Source of the DNA: Bacteroidota bacterium
Lineage (GTDB): Bacteria; Bacteroidota; Bacteroidia; AKYH767-A; OLB10
NCBI GenBank assembly: GCA_016717725.1
Contig: JADKFA010000023.1
Coordinates: 1-24,814 of the forward strand
Direction of reading: 5' to 3'
DNA: 24,814 nt
Every line of letters begins with the position of its first letter. Position 1 is the first letter of the stretch. The position numbers were made by a program, and so were the translations under genes. Positions 8,404-16,223 of this stretch are shown in pieces. The notes beneath the pieces are model-generated. The model worked only from the letters and a program-made list of their open reading frames with translations, ran no database searches and had not been told where the DNA came from.

Positions 8404-9687
8404 ATGATTGATTCAAAATTTAAGTACGCCTTAGGTTCTTATTGTAGAGTAACATTTATAGAATTAAATCCCTTTGGTTATAAATTTTTTAATTCCTCAA
8501 TTGAAATTGGTTGGAATGATATTTTATTTTTTAATGGCGATAGTTTAATCTCGCTCTGTAAGGAAACAAATACTATTACTGTTTATTATTATAATGAAAA
8601 TAAAGTTCCTGGGAATTTTTATAGTGACGCAGAGTGGGGATTTTCTTCCGTAGCAAAACTTTTTAAGGGATCTGAAATAAGAGATGTTATATTTTTTAAA
8701 GATTGTTTTATTCTATCTTATTTTAATGGAATTGAAAGATGGGCATTTTTCGAAATGGATTATTGGATTGATGACGAGTGTTTTTTGGAATTTCAAACTG
8801 ACATGATAAATTATGATAAAGCTCAAGTTTCTAAATTTATTTTTTTGACAGATTTGGATTTTTATAATTTGAGATTATTGCCAGATGGTATTATTTGCTT
8901 GGAGAAATATTCAAGGGAGAAAGTGGATAGATTAAATTTTTCCAATTTTGAAGTTGAAAGCGAGTTATACTTAAATGTCCCTTTAGGTTTTAATAAAATA
9001 TTTGATGCTCAAATTTGTGGTGATTTTGTATTTGTATTGGGAATCTATCCATCAATGAATTCGTCAAATACGGAAGACGAAGAATATGCTTTTTGTGTTT
9101 TTTCAAAGGGTAAGTTGAAAAATCCTAAATTTTTAATTTGTAAGGAAAGCACTTGGATTGCAGAAAAGGAATACTTTGAATGGAGTAGTTTTAAGATATT
9201 TGATAAATACATTTTAATTCATTGTACGTCAAGAGGTATTGGTATTATTGAATGGGAAAAATTAATGAATGTAGAGATTGAAGTCAATTTTGAAAATGAA
9301 TTTCAATCTGTAAAGGATGGAAATAGAACTAATTCTGAATGTTATCAGGAAATAAATATTACTGATTTAATTTATATTAATCCTTGGAAACGAACAATTG
9401 CTGACATGATTTTAATTAATCATCGAACTTGCTTAATTCATTTTAATTCATTAGAAAAAGGAAGTACGTTTGTTGAATTAAGTGTAAAAGATATTGAAAG
9501 TTTTATTTTAGATCCTAATGTAAAAAAAACAAACTTGAATTATTATGATTATCAGGCTGAATTGGATTTCCAATCAAGAAATATTGATTGGAGTGGTGAA
9601 GTGTATCGCACATTGACTGGAGAACTTCCTCCAGATGATGATCAGGATTTTGATTATGGAGATTTGAGAGATGGCTTAGGTTTATAG
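8404..9687 (+). CDS. Hypothetical acidic, aromatic-rich protein
   Basis: A protein of 427 residues that I do not recognise. It has no signal peptide or obvious membrane segment. It is rich in Phe, Tyr, Ile and Asp/Glu and alternates short hydrophobic strands with turns (for example ILFFNGDSLISL, DVIFFKDCFILSYFNG, ICGDFVFVLG, FKIFDKYILIHC), which suggests an all-beta, possibly propeller-like, fold. The C-terminus ends in a strongly acidic tail (PPDDDQDFDYGDLRDG). The coding sequence is visibly more AT-rich than the housekeeping genes around it. It follows the RES gene by 153 bases on the same strand. An immunity or antitoxin role would fit its acidity and position but nothing in the sequence proves it. 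Confidence 0.6.
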   Translation: MIDSKFKYALGSYCRVTFIELNPFGYKFFNSSIEIGWNDILFFNGDSLISLCKETNTITVYYYNENKVPGNFYSDAEWGFSSVAKLFKGSEIRDVIFFKDCFILSYFNGIERWAFFEMDYWIDDECFLEFQTDMINYDKAQVSKFIFLTDLDFYNLRLLPDGIICLEKYSREKVDRLNFSNFEVESELYLNVPLGFNKIFDAQICGDFVFVLGIYPSMNSSNTEDEEYAFCVFSKGKLKNPKFLICKESTWIAEKEYFEWSSFKIFDKYILIHCTSRGIGIIEWEKLMNVEIEVNFENEFQSVKDGNRTNSECYQEINITDLIYINPWKRTIADMILINHRTCLIHFNSLEKGSTFVELSVKDIESFILDPNVKKTNLNYYDYQAELDFQSRNIDWSGEVYRTLTGELPPDDDQDFDYGDLRDGLGL

Positions 9688-9770
9688 TATATAATATTTG
9701 AAAAAGATAATAAATTTATTCAATCTAATATAATTAAATTTGAATAGTAGTAAAACTAAAATAATATTAA

Positions 9771-11268
9771 ATGAGGTATCTTACCTACTTCTTTTTATTT
9801 TCCCTAATGGGATTCCATCTCCAAGCCCAAACTCTTTATCCTTTCTCCAACAAAAATTTAGGCGGGACTCAATCCGATGTCCCCGTAGGCTTCGAGCAAT
9901 TGCCCGATAGCGGATACATCATTTTAGCTTCTTCGAGTTCCAATATGGGATTTGATAAGAGTCAAAATAATCGAGATCCTTCTGGAACTAGCTCCGATTT
10001 TTGGTTGATCCGTTTGGATAAAAATGGAAATAAACTTTGGGATAAAACCATAGGTGGATCTTCTTCGGATCGTCCTGCTGCTCTCCTTGTGTTGCCAGAT
10101 GGGTATGTTTTGAGTGGAACATCTTCTTCAGGAATTAGTGGTGAGAAAACGGATAGCGTGCGGGGCGGTGATGATTTTTGGATTGTAAAAACCGATTTGC
10201 TCGGAAATGTTTTATGGGATCGGACCGTGGGTGGACTCAGTAATGATGAACTTACCTGCATGGCCTACACTTCCGATCATTATATCGTGTTGGGTGGTTG
10301 GACACTCAGTGCCATTGGAGCCGATAAAACCAGTGCTCCCTTTGGCGACTTTGATTTTTGGTGGGTGAAGATTGATACATTGGGTAATTTCATTTTGGAA
10401 AAAACGTTGGGCGGATTACTTGGTGACAATTGTTTTGGAATGACACCAACTACTGATAACGGAGTGATTATGGCAGGGTATAGCAATTCTCCCATTTCTT
10501 TTACCAAGAGTCAACCTTCCCAAGGATTATATGATTATTGGGTGCTGAAAGTAGATAGTATTGGTCGTAAAATTTGGGACAAAACCATTGGTGGACAAGG
10601 TGACGATTATGCTTTTTCTGTTTGTTCTATGCCTGGACTTAATAATGGATATGTAGTTGGAGGATTTTCTTTTTCTGGGATCAGCGGAAATAAATCGGAA
10701 GCCAATCGTGGGCAAGACGATTTTTGGGCAATTCGAATTTCTACCTTAGGAAATATTGTTTGGGACAGAACCTTCGGCGGAGATTTAGAAGATGAATTAG
10801 CTAGGGTAATGATCTCTCGACAAAACGAAATTTTATTAAGCGGAACTTCCTATTCAACCTTGAGCGGCGATAAAACGGAATTGAATTTGGGAGCAGAACA
10901 AACTTGGATGGTGGTTTGCGATACCTCGGGAAATAAAATTCTGGATAAAACTTTTTTCACAACAGGCCATGATGAATATGGTCAAGTGATATCGGATTTC
11001 CAGGGATGTTACACAAGTATCAATTATACCCTCTCCGATCAGGAGGATATCGAACTTTTAATAATAATGGTGGAGGTGATATTTGGATGAGTAAAGTTTG
11101 CCCGTTTTCAGTTGGAGTGGAGGAGATGCAACCCGAGAAAAGTGAATTGTTGGTTTTTTATAATCCATTTAGTGGAATACTGAATGTGGAGGTGAAAAAT
11201 TTAAATTCTAAAAATTCAATATTCCAACTTTATAATATCAATGGACAGTTGCTGATAGAATCTAAAAA
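9771..11268 (+). pseudogene. T9SS-type secreted repeat protein, frameshifted and 3'-truncated
   Basis: The protein begins with a signal peptide (MRYLTYFFLFSLMGFHLQAQ). It then carries about seven repeats of roughly 60 residues built around D-F/Y-W-x-x-K/R-x-D-x-x-G-N-x-x-W-D-K/R-T-x-G-G (for example DFWLIRLDKNGNKLWDKTIG), a pattern common in secreted Bacteroidota proteins. The first frame ends at 11088-11090. The logical continuation (GGYRTFNNNGGGDIWMSKV) is in another frame, so about one base is missing near 11036-11043. The continued frame contains the start of a sorting domain (VFYNPFSGILNVEV ... FQLYNINGQLLIESKN) but stops being T9SS-like at about 11268, where HigB toxin coding sequence begins. 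Some 30-35 residues of the sorting domain are therefore missing. The product is probably not secreted properly. A sequencing error could explain the frameshift but not the truncation. Confidence 0.8.
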
Positions 11269-11586
11269 TATAAGGATTATTTTACTGAGTTCTAGAATAA
11301 ACAACGACAGAAAGTAAAAGACAAAATCCTCTGGACATTCAAAGTGATAGAAATCACTCAACAGATTCCTGTAGAATACTTCAAGCATATTGAAGGAACA
11401 GATGGACTTTATGAAATGCGAGTATCGCAAGGAAGCGACATATTTAGAATTTTTTGCTTTTTTGATCACGGAAAAATTATTGTATTAGCTAAAGGATTTC
11501 AGAAAAAGACACAGAAGACGCCAAAATCTGAAATCGAAAAAGCACTTAAAATAAAACAAGAATATGAAACAGAAGAAAAATACTAA
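11266..11586 (+). pseudogene. higB: HigB/RelE-family toxin relic with in-frame stop
   Basis: In one frame, 11266-11292 reads KYKDYFTEF, then TAG at 11293-11295, then NKQRQKVKDKILWTFKVIEI and on to IEGTDGLYEMRVSQGSDIFRIFCFFDHGKIIVLAKGFQKKTQKTPKSEIEKAL. This is the HigB-like (phage Gp49-type, RelE superfamily) mRNA-interferase pattern. The expected start and first few residues are absent because the sequence upstream belongs to the T9SS gene. A shorter product could begin at the GTG at 11344 (80 residues), but it would lack the first helices. The end overlaps the antitoxin start by 23 bases, as in intact higBA operons. The toxin is most likely dead. Translation read-through or a sequencing error at 11293 is the alternative. 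Confidence 0.78.
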
Positions 11587-11866
11587 GTCTCTCGATCAGT
11601 TTATCGATGAGCAATACGGAAAAAAAGGAGCTCCCAAACGTGAAAAGTTTGACAAAGGATATGAATCTTTTAAACTTGGATTTATGATTCAACAAGCTCG
11701 CTTAGAAAAAGGAATGACTCAGGAAGAACTTGCAGAGAAATGCGGAACTAACAAAGGTTACATTTCTAAGATCGAGAACAACATCAAAGAAGTTCGAATT
11801 TCTACACTTCAAAAAATTGTTGAATTAGGATTAGGAGGTCATCTACAACTTTCAATCAAATTTTAA
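11564..11866 (+). CDS. higA: HigA-like Xre-family antitoxin
   Basis: A protein of 100 residues. The N-terminal 35 residues are basic and charged (MKQKKNTKSLDQFIDEQYGKKG), followed by a Cro/CI-type helix-turn-helix at about 41-90 (GFMIQQARLEKGMTQEELAEKC, then GTNKGYISKIENNIKEVRI). It is encoded in the toxin-antitoxin order with a 23-base overlap to the HigB relic. In intact pairs the antitoxin binds the toxin and represses the operon promoter. Here the reading frame is intact while the toxin is broken, so it may persist as an orphan antitoxin able to neutralise related toxins, or as a leftover. Its original promoter has probably been lost with the 5' end of higB. Confidence 0.85.
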   Translation: MKQKKNTKSLDQFIDEQYGKKGAPKREKFDKGYESFKLGFMIQQARLEKGMTQEELAEKCGTNKGYISKIENNIKEVRISTLQKIVELGLGGHLQLSIKF

Positions 11867-12037
11867 AAAACACTAAATCAAAACTTCTTATAATAGGTCA
11901 TTTGTTCATGAACCGCCGCACGGTCAAGGAGACTAAATTGTGATTCCAAGTAACGTTTTTAAGAATTTTATGAATTAAAAATCTATTGTTAGTGGCGCAT
12001 AATTCTGTGCCAATACAAGAATTCAACTAAATCCTAA

Positions 12038-12096
12038 AGCCCGCCTTCAATAAAATTGGATGACATCCAATTTTATTGAAGGCGGGCTCTTTTTAA
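12038..12096 (+). terminator. Rho-independent terminator, 25-bp perfect stem
   Basis: Arm 12038-12062 (beginning agcccgccttcaataa) is perfectly complementary to 12064-12088, with a single central base. The second arm is followed directly by cttttt. The U tract is on the plus strand, so it would end transcription coming from the higBA relic. The minus-strand side has only three A/T at the base, so it is a weaker terminator for the Spy-like operon. The near-complete stem also makes it a cruciform candidate. Confidence 0.75.
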
Positions 12097-12108
12097 GGGG
12101 TAAATTTT

Positions 12109-12138
12109 TGTAGTGACGCCATTAATGGCGTCACTACA
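12109..12138. repeat. Perfect 30-bp palindrome
   Basis: The half-site tgtagtgacgccatt is followed by its exact reverse complement with no spacer. It sits 21 bases beyond the terminator stem. It resembles dispersed palindromic intergenic elements of the REP kind. Only one copy is seen in this window, so dispersal cannot be shown here. Confidence 0.75.
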
Positions 12139-12280
12139 TTTTGGTCGCGAGGCTTAGCGATTAGCAACCAAACTATCTGCGAATTTTTGTTTAACCGTTA
12201 GCTTAGCCTGATGCCTATGGAAGGTTTCGGGAGAAAAACCTCGGAACATTGTACCTGCTTATTGCATTTGATAAATATCC

Positions 12281-12772
12281 TTATTTTCGCATTCCACCTT
12301 TCCCTTGCGCCTTGCGCTCGCGAATTTTCTCTAGCAATTCACGCTTAAATTCCTCTTCTGATTTAAATAATTTCGCCACTTTTTTGATAGGTAGTACTTG
12401 CTTAAATCGAGGATGATACTTTTTCAAAATATCGACTTCTTGTTGACGTAGAGCAATATCATCTGCAATAATAGCATCCACCTCTTTGTCCGATAAATTG
12501 TCTATTTCACCCTTAGCTTCTTTCAGATTACTCACTCTATTTTCTCTTACTGATTTCATCTCCGCTGAATATTCGTCATAAACCGGCCAAAAAACTTTTG
12601 CTTCTTCAGGCGTTAAACTGAGACGTTTGGTGATGAAAGCGATTTTCATGGACTCGATGTCTTTCATTCTTTCGCCTCGACCTCCTCCGGGTTGAGCGAT
12701 TACAGATTCATAACTGAATAGGCATAGAAAAGCAAAGAGTAGGGTGTAGATCAGTTTTTTTATAGTGCTCAT
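12281..12772 (-). CDS. Spy/CpxP-like periplasmic protein
   Basis: A protein of 163 residues with a signal peptide (MSTIKKLIYTLLFAFLCLFSYESVIA, cleavage before Q). After a glycine-rich linker the mature part is helical and charged, with RLSLTPEEAKVFWPVYDEYSAEM at about 50-72 resembling the LTxxQ-type repeats of Spy/CpxP chaperones, and an Arg/Lys-rich tail. Proteins of this kind in Bacteroidota are often encoded behind an ECF sigma factor. Its ATG overlaps the stop of the upstream membrane protein (TAATG), so the two are translationally coupled. A role as a periplasmic stress chaperone or sensor is inferred from the family and context. Confidence 0.75.
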   Translation of the reverse strand: MSTIKKLIYTLLFAFLCLFSYESVIAQPGGGRGERMKDIESMKIAFITKRLSLTPEEAKVFWPVYDEYSAEMKSVRENRVSNLKEAKGEIDNLSDKEVDAIIADDIALRQQEVDILKKYHPRFKQVLPIKKVAKLFKSEEEFKRELLEKIRERKAQGKGGMRK

Positions 12773-13242
12773 TATAATTCGTTTAATAATGTGGTTTCAT
12801 TCATGGATTGAATTAGGTAGTTTTCTAATTCTGCTTCTTGGGTACTTAGTTGGATTGAATCGCCTTTATTAGGCAAATCGCATAAGGTTTCTGCAAGAAC
12901 AGCCTCCTCAAAATGGAGATAATAACCACTATCAATGATTTCTTCAAGGCTAGGCGTCTCTTGTTGCGCTTGATAATCTACTTTTTTGTTGATGGAATTG
13001 AAGTAAAGGAGACTGATACAAATAATCATCAACGTAAAACTAATTCCAACAAAAGCAGGTCTAAAGATAGGGATGATGTACGTCTTGCTTTTATTTTCTT
13101 GTATTCGATCTTGGATCTTGGAACTCAAGGAATCAAAATACCCATCGGGTGCATTAAAGAAATTAGAGGTGGGAAGATTCCTTAAAGTAGGGGCATCCTT
13201 TAACTCCCTTTCTCTTTCCATATCGTTTGTATGCTGTGTCAT
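12772..13242 (-). CDS. Single-span membrane protein, putative anti-sigma factor
   Basis: A protein of 156 residues with one membrane segment (about 63-82, FVGISFTLMIICISLLYF). The N-terminal cytoplasmic part contains NFFNAPDGYFDSLSSKIQDRI (about 27-47), a 'P-x-x-Y-F-x-x-L' pattern frequent in small Bacteroidota proteins encoded next to ECF sigma factors. The C-terminal part (about 85-156) is acidic and presumably periplasmic. It sits directly downstream of the sigma factor by 35 bases and overlaps the Spy-like gene by one base. Position and topology suggest an anti-sigma factor, but no zinc-binding HxxxCxxC motif is visible, so this is inference. An alternative start at the second Met (residue 8) is possible. 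Confidence 0.65.
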   Translation of the reverse strand: MTQHTNDMERERELKDAPTLRNLPTSNFFNAPDGYFDSLSSKIQDRIQENKSKTYIIPIFRPAFVGISFTLMIICISLLYFNSINKKVDYQAQQETPSLEEIIDSGYYLHFEEAVLAETLCDLPNKGDSIQLSTQEAELENYLIQSMNETTLLNEL

Positions 13243-13277
13243 GATTTATTGTTAAGAGGCATAAAGTTCTCTTTGGT

Positions 13278-13829
13278 TTAATCGGTAATGATGAATTTTT
13301 CTACCTTACTTACTGCGTGATGATAAGATGCCTTGAGAGCACCTACCGAGGTCCCTAATATTTGCGACATCTCCTCGTATTTCATGTTGTCGTAGTAGCG
13401 AAGGTTGAATACAAGTCGTTGTTTCTCTGGCAGAGACAAAATAGCCTGCTGAAGTTTCAATTCCAACTTGTTTGAATCGTACGAAATCATGCTGTTAACA
13501 TGGTTTTTTAATTCATTCTCTACATCGTGAATGGGTAGAAAAAAACGTTTGCGCTTTTGTTTTAGATGGGCTAAACATTCATTGGTGGCAATTCGATAAA
13601 TCCAGGTGAAAAGCTGACTATCTTCCCTGAATCCCTCTAAATGATTCCAAACTTTAATGAATGTATTTTGAACTAAGTCGTTGGCATCATCGTGAACAAT
13701 AACCATTCTCCGAACATGGAGATACACTCTTTGCTGGTACTTTTTTACAATCAAATTAAAGGCATAATGAGCATTCGCTTGCGAATCTCTAAACATTGCC
13801 AGTAATTCCTGATCGCTGAGTTCAGCCAT
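13278..13829 (-). CDS. ECF-type RNA polymerase sigma factor
   Basis: A protein of 183 residues from the ATG at 13829 (a GTG two codons earlier is possible). Region 2 spans about residues 22-93 (YAFNLIVKKYQQRVYLHVRR ... DDANDLVQNTFIKVW ... FTWIYRIATNECL). Region 4 spans about 126-180 (LSLPEKQRLVFNLRYYDNMKYEEMSQIL then GTSVGALKASYHHAVSKVEK). No region 3 is present, as expected for ECF factors. It leads an operon with a membrane protein and a Spy-like periplasmic protein, an arrangement that suggests an envelope-stress regulon with self-control. The 13830-13913 leader shows no clear TAnnTTTG box, so the operon may be driven by its own sigma factor. Confidence 0.93.
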   Translation of the reverse strand: MAELSDQELLAMFRDSQANAHYAFNLIVKKYQQRVYLHVRRMVIVHDDANDLVQNTFIKVWNHLEGFREDSQLFTWIYRIATNECLAHLKQKRKRFFLPIHDVENELKNHVNSMISYDSNKLELKLQQAILSLPEKQRLVFNLRYYDNMKYEEMSQILGTSVGALKASYHHAVSKVEKFIITD

Positions 13830-13913
13830 AAACACTATTAAATAATTCGGATAAGTTAGTTCGACAAGCTACTCTCCAAATGGTTTAATCTTATATTGAA
13901 AAAATTAAACTTC

Positions 13914-14879
13914 TTAAGCCAAAACTCGCTTACGAGCCATTACTTTTTGCACGGCCTCCACAATATTTGCTGCTTCTAATCCGTATTTTTTCATGAGCTG
14001 TTCAGGTGTTCCACTTTCTCCGAAGGAATCGTTTACGGCAACATATTCTTGCGGACTTGGGAGATTAACTGCCAAAACTTGAGCCACTGCATCACCCAAT
14101 CCACCAATGCGATTATGCTCTTCAGCAGTCACTACACATCCTGTTTTTTTCAATGAATCTAAAATGGCTTTTTCATCGATGGGTTTAATCGTATGAATAT
14201 TGATAATCTCAGCAGAGATACCCATCGCCTCCAATTGCTCGCCAGCTTCAATGGCTTTCCAAACTAAATGTCCAGTAGCTATAATGGTAACATCCGTCCC
14301 CTCATTTAACATGACTGCTTTTCCAATCTCAAATTTTTGGTCGGATGGAGTAAAATTGGGAACCGCGGGTCTGCCAAATCGCAAGTAAACGGGTCCATGA
14401 TATTCGGCAATTGCCAATGTTGCTGCTTTGGTTTGATTGAAATCGCACGGATTGATCACGGTCATTCCCGGCAACATTTTCATCAAGCCTATATCTTCTA
14501 AAATTTGATGCGTGGCACCATCTTCTCCTAATGTTAGTCCAGCGTGAGAAGCACAAATTTTTACATTCTTATCTGAATAAGCAATCGATTGACGTATTTG
14601 ATCGTAAACTCTTCCTGTACTAAAATTTGCAAACGTACCGGTGAATGGAATTTTTCCTCCAATGGTAAGTCCGGCAGCAATGCCCATCATATTCGCCTCA
14701 GCAATTCCTGTTTGGATAAATCGTTCAGGAAATTCTTTTGCAAAAGCATCCATCTTCAATGATCCAGTTAAGTCAGCACAGAGAGCAACAATATTTTCAT
14801 TTTTTCTTCCTGCCTCGAGCAATCCGGCGCCAAAACCTGAACGAGTATCTTTCTTTTCACTAAATGTATATTTTTTCAT
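13914..14879 (-). CDS. Transketolase, C-terminal subunit
   Basis: A protein of 321 residues holding the pyrimidine-binding and C-terminal domains of transketolase. Landmarks are TGIAEANMMGIAAGL (57-71; E61 is the glutamate that activates thiamine diphosphate), SHAGLTLGEDGATHQ (111-125) and RFGRPAVP (about 167-174). It needs the N-terminal subunit at 16224-17069 to make a complete enzyme that moves two-carbon units between sugar phosphates in the pentose phosphate pathway. In many Bacteroidota the two halves are adjacent; here a VWA gene lies between them. The start is 19 bases after the stop of that gene, so expression probably depends on transcription through it. Confidence 0.93.
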   Translation of the reverse strand: MKKYTFSEKKDTRSGFGAGLLEAGRKNENIVALCADLTGSLKMDAFAKEFPERFIQTGIAEANMMGIAAGLTIGGKIPFTGTFANFSTGRVYDQIRQSIAYSDKNVKICASHAGLTLGEDGATHQILEDIGLMKMLPGMTVINPCDFNQTKAATLAIAEYHGPVYLRFGRPAVPNFTPSDQKFEIGKAVMLNEGTDVTIIATGHLVWKAIEAGEQLEAMGISAEIINIHTIKPIDEKAILDSLKKTGCVVTAEEHNRIGGLGDAVAQVLAVNLPSPQEYVAVNDSFGESGTPEQLMKKYGLEAANIVEAVQKVMARKRVLA

Positions 14880-14898
14880 GGGATAAGGGTGGTATGTT

Positions 14899-16120
14899 TT
14901 AATTGATGTTTACACTGATACTAATTCCGGAAGCGATGCGGAATGCTTTTTCGATGGTATAGATTACTGACTGTGAATTTTTAGGTCTGAAAACAATGCG
15001 ATAGAGTCCAGGTTGCAATACAATGCTTTCCTTGACACTATTCAGGGAGATGCGATCAACCCATTCTAATTTATTATCTTTTTCAACTAAAATGTCGCCA
15101 TAGCCTGGAGCATTGCAAATGATGGTGGCAATACCGGGAGTTGGAATTTGAACAGATGTAGTTTTACTCTGAGCCACATTTACGTTGTTGATGTGGATAC
15201 GAGGCAATGTTAAAACTTCCAAATCATAATCACCAACAATATACCGAGTGATATCACTAAACTCTTGCACATTTAATGTTGCTTTTTCACCATGCTTTCT
15301 AACAATGGCATAAAGTTTTTTATACTCGTTAGCTCCATCTATTTTCAATTGTAAATCTCCTTGAGGAACATCCAATGCAATAATCGTATGTTTTCCTACA
15401 GTAAGCGTCACACTGTCCTTGCTAACCGAAGGGAGGGTGTGTGCTGTAACTCGATACATTCCTAATGGATCAATCTGCACCGTATCAGGTACACCTTTGG
15501 CATTGATGGTATGCATGAAATTATAGAGCACGGCACCGCTTCGTTGGTCGTAAAAAGTAATGCTGGTATTGGTTTCGGTAGGATGTGATAGTATGTCGAG
15601 TAAATTCACCTGAGCTGTAGTATTGTTCAGAGCTTGCGTGATTACAATATTGAATGCATTACGAAATTGTGTTTCATCTGTTGCATCAAAATAGTTTCCG
15701 ATGCATTCAAATTGTTTGATGAAATCTTTATTCAGCCCCAGCCCGATAACGAAGGGCTTTAATACAATCCCTTTTTTCTGCAACATACGCGAAACTATTA
15801 TTCTTCCCAAAAGGTACTTCCAATCGGGTGTCGTCACAATCTTGCGGTGGATATTTTTTGGTGTGACCATAAACACGCAATGCTAATTCCAGATTTTGCA
15901 TTCCCTGTAAGCTATCAACCATCTCACTCAACATCTTCTTGGCTACTTCATACTTTGTATTGGTTTCCCAGCGTGCATACATGCTTTGTGAAGCATCAAA
16001 AAGAAAAAGGATTCGCGTAGGTTGTTCTGGCGATTTTTTTTGCGCCATAACCATCCCAGTGCTTAACAACATAGCTGTTAGCAGGGATAAAATAATTTTA
16101 CTTCCGTTAATTTTCTTCAA
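14899..16120 (-). pseudogene. VWA-domain secreted protein with internal deletion
   Basis: The first part (16120 to about 15800) encodes a signal peptide (KKINGSKIILSLLTAMLLS) and the start of a von Willebrand A domain with the MIDAS motif DASQS (D42-S46), up to LEVPFGKNN. The continuation, VSRMLQKKGIVLKPFVIGLGLN to the stop at 14899, lies in another frame. The segment normally between them in VWA domains (roughly 50-60 residues, including the MIDAS threonine and aspartate) is missing. A deletion with loss of frame near 15793-15802 explains this. The 3' part encodes beta-rich repeats of about 300 residues that are otherwise intact. The only usable start for the signal peptide is TTG (16120), another sign of decay. 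It sits between the two transketolase genes. Confidence 0.8.
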
Positions 16121-16223
16121 ATTATTCCTTTCGTAATTCCTTATTTAAATAGTATCTGTTGAATAATGCCGACTTGAATTGAAATATAATTTTATGATTA
16201 AATAATTAATTGAAGCATCGGAA

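Larger units (their letters stand above)
11867..12280. other. Gene-free stretch with terminator and palindromes
   Basis: This is a 414-base gap between the antitoxin (plus) and the Spy-like gene (minus). No gene was found. It contains a strong terminator hairpin (12038-12096), a perfect 30-bp palindrome (12109-12138) and a weaker inverted repeat with arms ttggtcgc (12141-12148) and gcaaccaa (12164-12171). The remainder (11867-12030 and 12180-12280) shows no structure that I can name. Confidence 0.7.

Noticed and set aside
9962..10715. Several minus-strand open frames inside the T9SS repeat gene
   Set aside because: They are shadows of the repeated plus-strand coding sequence and show no protein-like features of their own.
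11030..11090. Programmed -1 frameshift in the T9SS gene
   Set aside because: No slippery heptamer or strong downstream stem is visible, and the continued frame leads into a truncated domain.
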